This document shows positions 34,651 to 43,779 of a DNA stretch of 64,000 nt, piece by piece. The DNA is from Pacificispira spongiicola. Lineage in GTDB: Bacteria; Pseudomonadota; Alphaproteobacteria; UBA8366; Aestuariispiraceae. Under the pieces are notes generated by a model that was given only the letters and a program-made list of their open reading frames with translations, did not search any database and was not told the DNA's origin. The DNA is taken from NCBI RefSeq assembly GCF_012926505.1, contig NZ_JABBNT010000001.1:744001-808000 (forward strand), given 5' to 3'. A program made the position numbers and the translations under genes. Each line of letters opens with the position of its first letter. Positions within the stretch are counted from its first letter, which is position 1.

Positions 34651-35391
34651 ATGCAGCGCTGGAAACTGACAATCGAATATGACGGCGGGCCGTTCGTCGG
34701 CTGGCAAAGACAGCCCAACGGCCCGTCCGTCCAGGAAGCCCTGGAAACCGCCGTCACCGCCTTTTGCGGGGAGGAGACGCTGGTCCAGGGCGCCGGGCGC
34801 ACGGATACCGGCGTCCATGCCATGGGACAGGTCGCCCATGTCGATATACACTATCCCGCGACGCCCAAGACCGTCCGCGACGCGATCAACCACCACCTGC
34901 AAGACAATCCGATATCCGTCCTGTCGGCGGAGGCCGTGTCCGAAGACTTCCACGCCCGCTTTTCCGCGACCGGCCGCGCCTATCTGTATCGCATTCTGAA
35001 CCGCCGGGCCCGCCCGGTGCTGGAAAGGGGCCGCGTTTGGCATGTCGCGCGGAACCTGGACGCCGACGCGATGCATGCTGCCGCCCAACGCCTGATCGGG
35101 AAACACGATTTCACGTCCTTCCGCGCGACCGAATGTCAGGCAGACAGTCCGGTGAAGACCCTGGACCGGCTGGATGTGTCGCGCGTCGCCGACGAAATCC
35201 ACATCGTGGCGGAGGCACGCAGCTTCCTGCACCACCAAATCCGGAACTTCGCGGGGACCTTGGAATATGTCGGGCGCGGGAAATGGACGCCGGACGATAT
35301 CGACCGAATCCTCGCCGCGAAAAGCCGCGCCGCCGCCGGGCCAACCGCCCCGCCGCAAGGCTTGTATCTGACGAAGGTCGTCTACGGCTGA
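34651..35391 (+). CDS. truA: tRNA pseudouridine(38-40) synthase
   Basis: Isomerises uridines 38-40 in the tRNA anticodon arm. The 246-residue protein starts [21 protein letters not shown] and has catalytic D52 in [17 protein letters not shown], then [22 protein letters not shown] near the end, typical of TruA. It is single-domain and of normal length, 55 bases after the PCuAC gene. Confidence 0.96.
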   Translation: MQRWKLTIEYDGGPFVGWQRQPNGPSVQEALETAVTAFCGEETLVQGAGRTDTGVHAMGQVAHVDIHYPATPKTVRDAINHHLQDNPISVLSAEAVSEDFHARFSATGRAYLYRILNRRARPVLERGRVWHVARNLDADAMHAAAQRLIGKHDFTSFRATECQADSPVKTLDRLDVSRVADEIHIVAEARSFLHHQIRNFAGTLEYVGRGKWTPDDIDRILAAKSRAAAGPTAPPQGLYLTKVVYG

Positions 35392-35398
35392 CGGTGAA

Positions 35399-36085
35399 TC
35401 AGGAAACCGTCTCCACGTCGCCATGCAGGCTTTGACGGAAGACATCGGACGGCATCTTCACCACCATGTCCCGCGCGCGCCCCAAATGGGCACGACTCGC
35501 CGCATCCGCCGCAACCGGATCGCCGTTTTCAATCGCCTCCGCTATCGCGCGGTGTTCCTGGATCGACTGGGCAATGACCTCCGCCGTCAGGGACGGACTG
35601 ATCTGCGCCATGATCAGGGATAGCTGCAATTGAGTGTTCAACTGGATCAGTTGGCCGCTGCCCGCAAGCGTGAAGATCGCGGCGTGGAAGTTCTGGTTCT
35701 CGCTGATATAGGCCGAGGCCGAAACGCGCGGCTGGTTGTCCCAGATATAGGATACGTCCTTGATGAACTGTCGCCGCGCGGCCTCCGGTGCGGACGCGGC
35801 GCGGCGCGCGGCCAGCGCTTCCAATTCCAGGCGAATTTCAAAAAGTTCCAGCGCGTCCTGCAACGATAGGCGACGGACCAGCGCGCCCCGGTTCGGGACG
35901 ATTTCGATCAAGCCTTCCGCCGCCAAACGGCGAAACGCCTCCCGCAGGAGACCCCGGCTCACGCCCAGTTCCGCGGTCATATCGGCTTCGATCAGACGCT
36001 GCCCAGGCACGTAGCGGCCCCGACGCACCCCGTCGCGAAGGTGTTCGACGATGCCGTCGCCGCGCTCTCCATGTTGTCGTGGCAT
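35399..36085 (-). CDS. GntR-family regulator (FCD subfamily)
   Basis: A 228-residue DNA-binding protein with an N-terminal winged helix (about 8-70: GVRRGRYVPGQRLIEADMTAELGVSRGLLREAFRRLAAEGL) and a C-terminal FCD ligand domain (about 80-215: FEIRLELEALAARRAA; NFHAAIF; EHRAIAEAIENGD). FCD regulators usually respond to carboxylic acids. It is divergent from the citryl-CoA-lyase-like/ligase/TRAP operon, and palindromes in the shared promoter make it the likely local regulator, probably a repressor relieved by the transported acid. Confidence 0.93.
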   Translation of the reverse strand: MPRQHGERGDGIVEHLRDGVRRGRYVPGQRLIEADMTAELGVSRGLLREAFRRLAAEGLIEIVPNRGALVRRLSLQDALELFEIRLELEALAARRAASAPEAARRQFIKDVSYIWDNQPRVSASAYISENQNFHAAIFTLAGSGQLIQLNTQLQLSLIMAQISPSLTAEVIAQSIQEHRAIAEAIENGDPVAADAASRAHLGRARDMVVKMPSDVFRQSLHGDVETVS

Positions 36086-36148
36086 TTACGTCCGCCGTTG
36101 GTTTCAGACCTGTCCAGATACTCGGAATCCTAGATGCGCTTTCCAGCG

Positions 36149-36180
36149 TTGACAACAACAATATTGTTCGACAATCTTGT
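36149..36180 (+). promoter_or_regulatory. Promoter with probable GntR operator
   Basis: A perfect -35 TTGACA at 36149-36154 is followed by the palindrome AACAATATTGTT at 36157-36168 and by two copies of TTGTTCG. A weak -10 (CAATCT, 36172-36177) is 17 bp from the -35. An operator overlapping the spacer would allow the divergent GntR protein to block transcription. Confidence 0.55.
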
Positions 36181-36201
36181 TCGGCATTAAGGGAGGACAA
36201 A

Positions 36202-36990
36202 ATGATAATCGGGAAATCCGGCGACGCGGTGACATCGATCAGCACCGCAGATGCAAACAGCCTGACGGTCCGGGGACACGACTTGTGTTCCGACCTTATG
36301 GGGCGCGTGGGATTCACCGATTACTTCTATCTGCTGCTGACCGGGCAAGAGCCGTCCGACGAGCAGCGCTTCTTCCTCGATCTGGTGCTGGTGGCCATTG
36401 CCGAACATGGCCTCGTCCCCACAAATCAGGCCGCGCGCATGACATTGGCCGCGGACCCGGATGCCATCCAGGGCGCGGTAGCGGCCGGCATCCTGGGCTG
36501 CGGGTCGGTCATCCTGGGCACGACACAAAGCTGCGGCGATTTTCTGAAGCACGTTTTGGCATGCGCCGAGACGGAAGGCGTCGCGCCGGAAATCGTCTTG
36601 CGCCGGGAAGCGGAAGCCCTGCGCGCCGCGCGGCAACCCGCCCCCGGATTCGGCCATCCGCTGCACAAGCCGGTCGATCCCCGCGCCCAACGTATCCTGG
36701 AACTGGCGGAGGAACGCGGCGTCGCCGGTCCGCATTCGGCCCTCGCCCGCGCCTCGGAATCCGTCATTCCCGAGATTTGGGGCAAACCGCTGCCGATGAA
36801 TGTGTCCATGACCATCGCGGCGGTCCTGCTCGACCTCGACTTTCCGGCGGCGATGCTGAAGGCGATCCCGATCCTCGCCCGCACCGCCAGCCTTCTGGCC
36901 CATCTTGCCGAAGAGCAGGAACGGCCCATCGGTTTTCTCATGGCCGGCCACGCAGAGGCCGCCATTCGTTACAGTGTGGAGGAAGAATAA
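36202..36990 (+). CDS. Citryl-CoA lyase-like protein (citrate synthase superfamily)
   Basis: A 262-residue protein of the short citrate-synthase-fold type, like citryl-CoA lyase. It shows GFTDYFYLLLTGQEP near 37-51, AEHGLVPTNQAARM near 67-80 (first active-site His), GFGHPLHKPVDPRAQ (second His) and MNVSMTIAAVLLDLDFP. In ATP-citrate lyase and relatives this last site reads NVDG with a catalytic Asp; here the position is Ser, so the chemistry may differ. ATG 36202 follows a GGGAGGA ribosome site. It is the first gene of the operon with a PaaK-like ligase and a TRAP transporter, suggesting cleavage of a branched hydroxyacyl-CoA. Confidence 0.82.
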   Translation: MIIGKSGDAVTSISTADANSLTVRGHDLCSDLMGRVGFTDYFYLLLTGQEPSDEQRFFLDLVLVAIAEHGLVPTNQAARMTLAADPDAIQGAVAAGILGCGSVILGTTQSCGDFLKHVLACAETEGVAPEIVLRREAEALRAARQPAPGFGHPLHKPVDPRAQRILELAEERGVAGPHSALARASESVIPEIWGKPLPMNVSMTIAAVLLDLDFPAAMLKAIPILARTASLLAHLAEEQERPIGFLMAGHAEAAIRYSVEEE

Positions 36991-36992
36991 TC

Positions 36993-38294
36993 ATGAGTGA
37001 CGGTTCCCAGGGGACGTTCCGGGTCAACGGCGACGACGCCCTGTTCCGATCGCAGATCGACTATCTGTTCGCGAATTCCGCCTTCTATCGGGACAAGCTG
37101 CGCGACGCCGGTTTCGCTACCCCTGCCGATGTCGGCGGGATTGAGAATATCGCGGCCCTGCCCTTCACGGAGAAGGACGACCTGCGCAAGACGCGCGACG
37201 CGGACCACCCGGTCGGCACCCATATGGCCGTGTCGATGGATCAGGTGATCCGCGTCTTTTCGACATCCGGCACGACGGGAACGCCCAGCTACATTCCGCT
37301 GACGGCGGAAGACCTGGAAAACTGGATCACGATTTCGTCCCGGTCCTACAGCGCGTCCGGCATTGTTAAGGGCGAGCGGGTCGTGACGACCTATAACGCC
37401 GGTCCCTTCGTCGCCGGGGCGGCCCTCGACGCCTTCACGCGGCTGGGTCTGTGTCACATCCCGGTCGGAACCGGGAATACCGAACGCCTGATGACGGCGG
37501 TCCAGCTTTTGAAGCCGACCGCGATGGTCGTCACGCCGTCCTACGCCCTGTACTTGGCCGAATGGGCGGAGGCACGGGGCATCGATATCCGCAATTCCAC
37601 CGTCAAACGGATCATGGTCGCGGGCGAACCGGGCGGCGGCGAACCCGCCATGCGCGCCCAGCTGGAGGACGCCTGGAACGCAAAGATCACCGAGGCCATG
37701 GGAATCGGCGACATCGCGGTATCCCTTTGGGGCGAATGCGAAGCGCAGAAAGGCATGCATTTCAATGGCGGCGGCATCATCCATTTCGAATTGATCGACC
37801 CGCAGACCGGCGCGCCGGTGGCCATCGAGGACGGGGCGGAAGGGGAACTGGTCTATACCCATCTGCGCCATCGCGCGGCACCGCTGTTGCGCTTCCGCAG
37901 CCGCGATCATGTGAAGGTCAGCGTCGGCACATGTTCCTGCGGACGTCACGCGCCGCGGGTCCGATGCATCGGGCGCACCGACGACATGTTGATCGTGCGC
38001 GGCGTCAACCTGTTCCCAACCGCCCTGCGCGAGGTCGTAAACAGTTTCGCCCCGAAGGTCACGGGCGTCATCGCCCTGCGCCCGACGGTGAAGGGACCGA
38101 AACAACAGCCGCCGCTGCCGCTCACGGTGGAACTGGCGGAAGGGGTGGAGGCGACCCCGGAATTGGCCGAGGCAATCGGCAAAAAGGTGCGGGAGACGTT
38201 GATCGTCACCGTGGGCGTCACGCTGGTACCGGCTGGCACCCTGCCGCGCACGGACTACAAGTCGAAACTGGTCGACTGGTCCACCGCCGCATGA
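36993..38294 (+). CDS. PaaK-like AMP-forming acyl-CoA ligase
   Basis: A 433-residue adenylate-forming enzyme of the phenylacetate-CoA ligase branch: early FYRDKLRDAG, P-loop STSGTTGTPSYIPLT, GEPGGGEPAMR, AMGIGDIAVSLWGECE and the C-terminal IGRTDDMLIVRGVNLFPTALREVV. It should convert an organic acid to its CoA ester with ATP. A cysteine pair (CSCGRH) is retained. It starts two bases after the lyase-like gene. An aromatic substrate is the family default, but context suggests a carboxylate that the lyase-like enzyme then splits. Confidence 0.9.
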   Translation: MSDGSQGTFRVNGDDALFRSQIDYLFANSAFYRDKLRDAGFATPADVGGIENIAALPFTEKDDLRKTRDADHPVGTHMAVSMDQVIRVFSTSGTTGTPSYIPLTAEDLENWITISSRSYSASGIVKGERVVTTYNAGPFVAGAALDAFTRLGLCHIPVGTGNTERLMTAVQLLKPTAMVVTPSYALYLAEWAEARGIDIRNSTVKRIMVAGEPGGGEPAMRAQLEDAWNAKITEAMGIGDIAVSLWGECEAQKGMHFNGGGIIHFELIDPQTGAPVAIEDGAEGELVYTHLRHRAAPLLRFRSRDHVKVSVGTCSCGRHAPRVRCIGRTDDMLIVRGVNLFPTALREVVNSFAPKVTGVIALRPTVKGPKQQPPLPLTVELAEGVEATPELAEAIGKKVRETLIVTVGVTLVPAGTLPRTDYKSKLVDWSTAA

Positions 38295-38341
38295 CGGCGG
38301 GGCGATAACAAACAAGCAAACAACCAAATGGGAGGAATATC

Positions 38342-39352
38342 ATGGTGTTGAAGAAACTGTCGCTGGCCCTTGCCGGCATTTCACTGGGCGGGCTGGCGAT
38401 CCAAGCCAATGCCGCCGACTATGACCTGAAAATCTCGACGATGTTCCCGTCGACGCATTTCATCCAGACGATGGCGTTGGAGCCCTGGGCGAAGCAGATC
38501 GAGGAAAAATCGGAAGGCCGGATCAGCATTACCTTCTTCCCGGCGGGATCCGCCCTTGGCAACGCGACCAAGCAGTTCGACCAGGTTCGTGCCGGTGTCG
38601 TGGACTTCGCGGTCGGTATCCCGGCTATTCCGCGCGGCCGCCATCCGCGTATCGTCCTGTCGGAACTGCCCTTCGTCGTTCCGAATTCCGAGGTCGGAAC
38701 CTGCGCCCTGATGGCGATGAAGGACGAGTTCCAGTCCGACTTCCCCGACACACATATCCTGAACCTGACGGTGACGGAGCCGAGCGGCGCGCACACGAAT
38801 ACCAAGGTCGCCACCCTGGACGATCTCAAAGGCCTGCGCATCCGCACCCCCACCCCGGCGATTACCGCGATGCTGGAATATATCGGGGCAACGCCGGTCG
38901 GCATGCCGCCCACGGAAATTTACGAAAGCGTCGAACGCGGAGTCATTGACGGAAACATCATGCCCTGGGGCCCGGTCGGTGCGTTCAAATTGTGGGAAGT
39001 GTTGAAGTATCACATCGATGCGGGCATCAACCCGGTATCGATGTATACGCTGATGAACCAAGCCAAATACGATTCCCTGCCCGACGATCTGAAGGCCATT
39101 ATCGACGAAACCAGCGCTGACGTGTTCAGCAACTGGGGCCGTTGGTGGCATGAAACCGATCAGACGGCGATCGAGGCGGCAAAGGCCAACGGTAACGAAA
39201 TCATCACGATGAGCCAGGAAGAACGCGACGCCTGGCGGGAGCGGCTGGCCCCGGTGGTCGACAAATACCTCGCTGAAAACGAAGATATCGACACTGCCGA
39301 GGCCAAGGCCTTGTATGCCGATATCCTGAAAGCGGTCGACAACTGCAAATAA
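38342..39352 (+). CDS. TRAP transporter solute-binding protein (DctP type)
   Basis: A 336-residue periplasmic binding protein with a signal peptide ending near ANA (about residue 24). It has the DctP signature: FPAGSALGNATKQFDQVRAGVVDFAVG, LDDLKGLRIRTPTPAI with the conserved Arg that binds the ligand's carboxylate, and TPVGMPPTEIYESVERGVIDG. A GGGAGG ribosome site precedes the ATG. It captures an organic acid anion for the DctQM permease encoded next. Confidence 0.95.
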   Translation: MVLKKLSLALAGISLGGLAIQANAADYDLKISTMFPSTHFIQTMALEPWAKQIEEKSEGRISITFFPAGSALGNATKQFDQVRAGVVDFAVGIPAIPRGRHPRIVLSELPFVVPNSEVGTCALMAMKDEFQSDFPDTHILNLTVTEPSGAHTNTKVATLDDLKGLRIRTPTPAITAMLEYIGATPVGMPPTEIYESVERGVIDGNIMPWGPVGAFKLWEVLKYHIDAGINPVSMYTLMNQAKYDSLPDDLKAIIDETSADVFSNWGRWWHETDQTAIEAAKANGNEIITMSQEERDAWRERLAPVVDKYLAENEDIDTAEAKALYADILKAVDNCK

Positions 39353-39424
39353 CAGCGGCTTGTTGAAGTATCGGAACGAGACGCGGGCGGTGCGCCGTCC
39401 GCGTCCGTACCGGGAGTGATCGAG

Positions 39425-39898
39425 ATGAAGCGTTTTACGACCGTTCTTGCCTTGGCGGGAACTCTTGCCTTTCTGGTCGCCGTGGCGTTGACCGTCGTCG
39501 ATATCGCACTGCGATCCGTCAGCGAACATACCGTCCCCGGTCTGACCGATATCGTGACCCTGTGCACGATGATCGGCGCGTTGCTGGCGATCCCCTATGG
39601 ATTTGTGCAGGGGGAACATGTCGCGATCGACGTTTTCGTTTCCCGCCTATCGCCGGGAGGGCAGCGTGCCTGTGCGGTCTTTTCCGCCTTTCTGGGCACG
39701 GTCTTGCTGTCCGCCATCGGCTGGTTCGGATTCAATCAGATGATTACGGAATGGGGATATGGCGACCGCAGCCAGTCCATCGGTATTCCCATGGTCGTGT
39801 ATTGGCTTCCTCTCGTGTTCGGTGTGATCGTCGCCGCACTTACGAATTTCTGGCTTTTGTACCGCCATGCGAGCGGTAAGAATGGAGACGCACAATGA
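39425..39898 (+). CDS. TRAP transporter small membrane subunit (DctQ type)
   Basis: A 157-residue protein with four hydrophobic segments and the DctQ pattern (VALTVVDIALRS; IGALLAIPYGFVQGEHVAIDVF). ATG 39425 with GGGAG upstream is preferred over a GTG three codons earlier. Its stop overlaps dctM as ATGA. It stabilises the large permease subunit in the inner membrane. Confidence 0.92.
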   Translation: MKRFTTVLALAGTLAFLVAVALTVVDIALRSVSEHTVPGLTDIVTLCTMIGALLAIPYGFVQGEHVAIDVFVSRLSPGGQRACAVFSAFLGTVLLSAIGWFGFNQMITEWGYGDRSQSIGIPMVVYWLPLVFGVIVAALTNFWLLYRHASGKNGDAQ

Positions 39899-41196
39899 CC
39901 CCGCCCATTATCGGCGTGATCGGAATTCTGGCGCTTCTCCTCCTGATCGGATTGCGCGTTCCCGTCGCCATCGCCATGGGCGCCGTCGGCATCGTCGGCG
40001 GCATCGTCCTGAACGGCTGGTTCAGCGTCGGGTTCGTTCTCGGCTCTCAACCGTTCACGACAACCTCGTCCTATGCGCTGTCCGTCATTCCCCTTTTTGT
40101 GATGATGGGGGCCTTCGCCTCGCGCGCCGGTCTGTCGTCCACCCTATACCGTTCGCTTCAATCCCTGATCGGTCACTGGCGCGGCGGCCTTGCATCGGCG
40201 ACCATCGGGGCCTGCGCGATTTTCGGGTCCGTCTGCGGGTCCAGTCTCGCGACCGCCGCCACCATGGCCCGTGTCGCCATCCCGGAAATGACGCAAATCG
40301 GCTACGACCGTCGCCTGACATCCGGCGCCTTGGCGGCGGGCGGAACGCTGGGCATTCTGATCCCGCCGTCGATCATCATGGTGATCTATGCCCTGCTGAC
40401 CGAACAATCCATCGGCCGCATGTTCCTGGCCGGATTGATTCCGGGCATTCTTGCCGCCGCCCTGTATATCGCGACCACATCGCTGATCGTACGACTGCGC
40501 CCCGACAGCGCCCCCTCCATGCCCAAGGCCACTTTCCGCCAGCAGATCGTCGCCGTGCGGCAGATGTGGCCGGTCGCCGTCCTGTTCGGCATGGTCATGG
40601 GGGGCATCTATCTGGGGTTCTTCTCACCCACGGAAGCGGCCGGGGTCGGCGCGTTCGGCGCCATCGGTCTGGCGGCCTTCAAGCGTGTCCTGACCTGGAC
40701 CATCACCCGTGAAGCGCTGATCGAAACGGCCAGCACGACCGGCATGCTGTTCATGATCCTGGTCGGGACGTCGATCCTTCAGTTCTTCATCGAAACGTCC
40801 GGCCTGCCGCGCGTGCTGGTCGACTGGATCGGGGAAATGGGCCTACCGCCGATCGGCGTAATCGTGATGATTCTGATCGCCTATGTCATCCTGGGATGCT
40901 TCCTGGACAGCCTCTCGATGATGCTCATCACGCTGCCCATCGTCTTTCCGCTGGTCACGTCGCTGGGCTACGATCCGATCTGGTTCGGCGTTTTGGTCGT
41001 CTCCGTCGTCGAAATCGGGCTGATCACGCCGCCCTTGGGCATGAACCTTTTCGTTATCGCCGCCAGCACGCCCGATTTGAAATTCGAGACCGTGGCCCGC
41101 GGCGTCGTTCCATTCCTGTTGGCGGATTTGGTTCGGATCGCCCTGCTGGTCGCCATTCCCGCCCTGTCGCTGACCCTGCCCGACCTCCTGATGTAG
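39895..41196 (+). CDS. TRAP transporter large permease (DctM type)
   Basis: A 433-residue inner-membrane permease with about 12 hydrophobic segments. Typical DctM strings are ALSVIPLFVMMGAFASRAGLS, GSVCGSSLATAATMARVAIPEM, AGGTLGILIPPSIIMVIYALLTEQSIGRMFLAG and LGMNLFVIAA. It uses a sodium gradient to import the acid delivered by DctP. Last gene of the catabolic operon; it converges on nrdJ with a 16-base gap and no obvious terminator. Confidence 0.95.
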   Translation: MTPPIIGVIGILALLLLIGLRVPVAIAMGAVGIVGGIVLNGWFSVGFVLGSQPFTTTSSYALSVIPLFVMMGAFASRAGLSSTLYRSLQSLIGHWRGGLASATIGACAIFGSVCGSSLATAATMARVAIPEMTQIGYDRRLTSGALAAGGTLGILIPPSIIMVIYALLTEQSIGRMFLAGLIPGILAAALYIATTSLIVRLRPDSAPSMPKATFRQQIVAVRQMWPVAVLFGMVMGGIYLGFFSPTEAAGVGAFGAIGLAAFKRVLTWTITREALIETASTTGMLFMILVGTSILQFFIETSGLPRVLVDWIGEMGLPPIGVIVMILIAYVILGCFLDSLSMMLITLPIVFPLVTSLGYDPIWFGVLVVSVVEIGLITPPLGMNLFVIAASTPDLKFETVARGVVPFLLADLVRIALLVAIPALSLTLPDLLM

Positions 41197-41212
41197 GACG
41201 GGACGGAAAGGG

Positions 41213-43540
41213 TCAGCCGCAGCGGGACCAGCCGCAATTATCGCAACTGTCGCAGCCTTCCTTCTTCACCAGGCTGGGATAGCCGCATTTCGGGCAAGAT
41301 GCCCGACGGACGGACGGATTGGCGGCGATGGCGCGAGACGACGCTGCATCGTCGTCTTCCCCCGCCGGGTCGCCTTCCAGAAAGCCGATTTCCACCATAT
41401 GGCGTTCGATCACCTCCCCGATGGCGGCCAGGATCGACGGGACGTAACGTCCTTCCACCCAATAGCCGCCGCGCGGGTCGAATACAGCCTTCAATTCGTC
41501 GACGACGAAGGAAACGTCGCCGCCACGCCGGAACACCGCGCTGATCATCCGGGTCAGTGCCACGGTCCAGGCATAGTGTTCCATATTCTTGGAATTGATG
41601 AAGACCTCGAACGGACGCCGCCGACCCGACGTGTCGATCACGTCGTTGATGGTGATATAGGTCGCGTGATCGCTTTCCGGCCAACGCAGCTTGTAGGTCA
41701 GGCCTTCCAGCGCGCCCGGGCGGTCCAACGGCTGGGACATATAGAAGATTTCCGCGTCCTCGCTGGGCGATTCCGGTTTGGGCGGCGCGGTCGTCGCGGG
41801 CGGTTCCGACACGCTCAACACCGATCCGGTGACCGGATTGGGGCGGTAGGTCGTGCAGCCCTTGCAGCCCATCGCATAGGCGCGGGTATAGACATCCTTG
41901 AAGGCCTCGAAGCTCGTATCTTCCGGCAGGTTGATGGTCTTGGAAATCGAACTGTCGATATAGCGCTGGGCCGCTGCCTGGATCGCCAGATGATCGTCGG
42001 GGGCCAGAGCCTGGGCGTCGACGAAATAGTCGGGAAGCTCACTCTCCTCCCCGAAAATCTCGCGGTAGAGACGGTAGGCGTAGTCGACCACGTCATGCGT
42101 CTCGCGGGTGCCGTCCGGCGCCAGGACCTTACGCTGCGCCCGGAAGGAGAATACCGGTTCAATACCCGACGAAACGTTTTCCGCCACCAACGAGATCGTC
42201 CCCGTCGGCGCGATGGAGGTCACCAGTGCGTTGCGGATACCGTAACGTCCGATGTCCTTGCGGATATCTTCCGGCAAGGTCTGAATCGTTTCCCCCGCCA
42301 GATAGGGATCGGCGTCGAACAGCGGGAAGGCCCCCTTTTCGGACGCCAACTCGATGGAAGCCCGATAGGCCGCATCGCGCACCGCCCGCAGCCATGTTTC
42401 CGTCAGATCGACGGATTCCGCGCTGCCGTATCGGACCCGGCACATCAGGAAGGCGTCGGCCAATCCCGTGACGCCCAACCCGATACGCCGCTTCGCGAGG
42501 GCTTCCTGTCGTTGCGCATCCAGCGGAAAGCGCGACAGGTCCACGACATTGTCCATCATGCGCACGGCCACGGCGACCAGTTCGGCCAACGCGTCCTGGT
42601 CCAGTACCGCAGCTTCCGTAAACGGATTATGCACCAGTTTCGCCAGATTGATGGAGCCCAGCAGGCACGCGCCATAGGGCGGCAGCGGTTGTTCCCCGCA
42701 AGGATTGGTCGCCTGAATCGTTTCGCAATAATGCAAATTGTTTCGGGCATTGATTCGGTCGATGAAGATCACACCCGGCTCGGCATGGTCGTAGGTCGAC
42801 GTCATGATCCGATCCCACAACGCCCGCGCCTTGACCGTGCGATAAACCTTGCCGCCGAAGGTCAGATCCCAATCACCGCCTTCCGCGACGGCGTCCATGA
42901 AGGCATCCGTCGCCAATACAGACATATTGAAATTCGTCAGCCTGCCGAATTCCGACTTTGCATCGACAAAGGCCTCGATATCCGGGTGGTCGCAGCGCAT
43001 CGTTCCCATCATCGCGCCCCGGCGGGACCCCGCGCTCATGATCGTGCGGCACATGGCGTCCCAGACATCCATGAAGGACAGCGGCCCCGACGCATCCGCG
43101 CCGACCCCCTGCACCGTGGCGCCTTTCGGGCGGATGGTGGAAAAATCGTAACCGATCCCGCCACCCTGCTGCAGCGTCTGCGCGGCTTCCTTCAGCGAAT
43201 CGAATATTCCCGTAATGCTGTCCGGAATTTCCCCCATGACGAAGCAGTTGAACAGGGTCACGTCGCGGTCGGTGCCCGCCCCCGCCAGGATGCGCCCGGC
43301 CGGCAGGAACCGAAATCCCTCCAGCGCCGCCAGGAAACGCGGTTCCCAGACGGACGGATCGCGTTCCGCCTTGGCCAGGGCGCGCGCCGTCCTCTGCCAA
43401 CTATCGTCAAGCGTTTTGTCCACAGGGGTGCCGTCCGCCTGTTTCAGGCGGTACTTCATGTCCCAGATACGGCGTGAAAAAGCGTCCGTTTCCAACCGCT
43501 TACCTTTCGATAGGCGTGTACTGGGTCGTCGACCCTTCAC
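41213..43540 (-). CDS. nrdJ: Adenosylcobalamin-dependent (class II) ribonucleotide reductase
   Basis: Makes deoxyribonucleotides using a B12-generated thiyl radical, independent of oxygen. The protein (up to 775 residues) shows TDAFSRRIWDMKYRLK at the N-terminus, NCFVMGEIPDSI, GGGIGYDFSTIRPKG, NPCGEQPLPPYGACLLGSINLAKLV with the radical-site cysteine, and a C-terminal zinc ribbon CPKCGYPSL ... CDSCDNCGWSRCG. The start is uncertain: GTG 43540 lacks a ribosome site, while TTG 43495 has AAAGG upstream. No cobalamin riboswitch is visible in the 240-bp upstream gap. Confidence 0.95.
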   Translation of the reverse strand: MKGRRPSTRLSKGKRLETDAFSRRIWDMKYRLKQADGTPVDKTLDDSWQRTARALAKAERDPSVWEPRFLAALEGFRFLPAGRILAGAGTDRDVTLFNCFVMGEIPDSITGIFDSLKEAAQTLQQGGGIGYDFSTIRPKGATVQGVGADASGPLSFMDVWDAMCRTIMSAGSRRGAMMGTMRCDHPDIEAFVDAKSEFGRLTNFNMSVLATDAFMDAVAEGGDWDLTFGGKVYRTVKARALWDRIMTSTYDHAEPGVIFIDRINARNNLHYCETIQATNPCGEQPLPPYGACLLGSINLAKLVHNPFTEAAVLDQDALAELVAVAVRMMDNVVDLSRFPLDAQRQEALAKRRIGLGVTGLADAFLMCRVRYGSAESVDLTETWLRAVRDAAYRASIELASEKGAFPLFDADPYLAGETIQTLPEDIRKDIGRYGIRNALVTSIAPTGTISLVAENVSSGIEPVFSFRAQRKVLAPDGTRETHDVVDYAYRLYREIFGEESELPDYFVDAQALAPDDHLAIQAAAQRYIDSSISKTINLPEDTSFEAFKDVYTRAYAMGCKGCTTYRPNPVTGSVLSVSEPPATTAPPKPESPSEDAEIFYMSQPLDRPGALEGLTYKLRWPESDHATYITINDVIDTSGRRRPFEVFINSKNMEHYAWTVALTRMISAVFRRGGDVSFVVDELKAVFDPRGGYWVEGRYVPSILAAIGEVIERHMVEIGFLEGDPAGEDDDAASSRAIAANPSVRRASCPKCGYPSLVKKEGCDSCDNCGWSRCG

Positions 43541-43779
43541 TAATCATGATGCCTAACTATACGGATTTCCACAATTTTTACCTATCGTCACAGATTCCAG
43601 CATGACGGGGGCGCGTTTTTTCTTTGTTACAGGGGAATTAAGTTTGCGGTACTGGATTACAAAAATGCGGCAGAAATAAGTAAGTATCTGATTCCGGTAA
43701 CCTTCTGGGATCGCGTCAACGGCGCCGAGCTCTCCACAAAGTTATCCACAGGCCGCCAAGCCTCACGCATTGGTTCCGA
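43541..43779. other. AT-rich intergenic region between nrdJ and plsC with one DnaA-box match
   Basis: No coding signal. It contains runs of A/T and the sequence TTATCCACA at 43742-43750, a perfect DnaA-box consensus, with CTCCACAAAG just before it. One box is not enough to call an origin; DnaA often regulates nucleotide-metabolism promoters, so a link to nrdJ is possible. Confidence 0.3.

Noticed and set aside
36177-36992. 272-codon upstream extension of the PaaK-like ligase frame
   Set aside because: It lies entirely over the lyase-like gene in another frame; ATG 36993 starts the ligase right after the lyase stop.
43541-43779. Replication origin near the DnaA-box match
   Set aside because: Only one perfect box, no array, no flanking origin genes.
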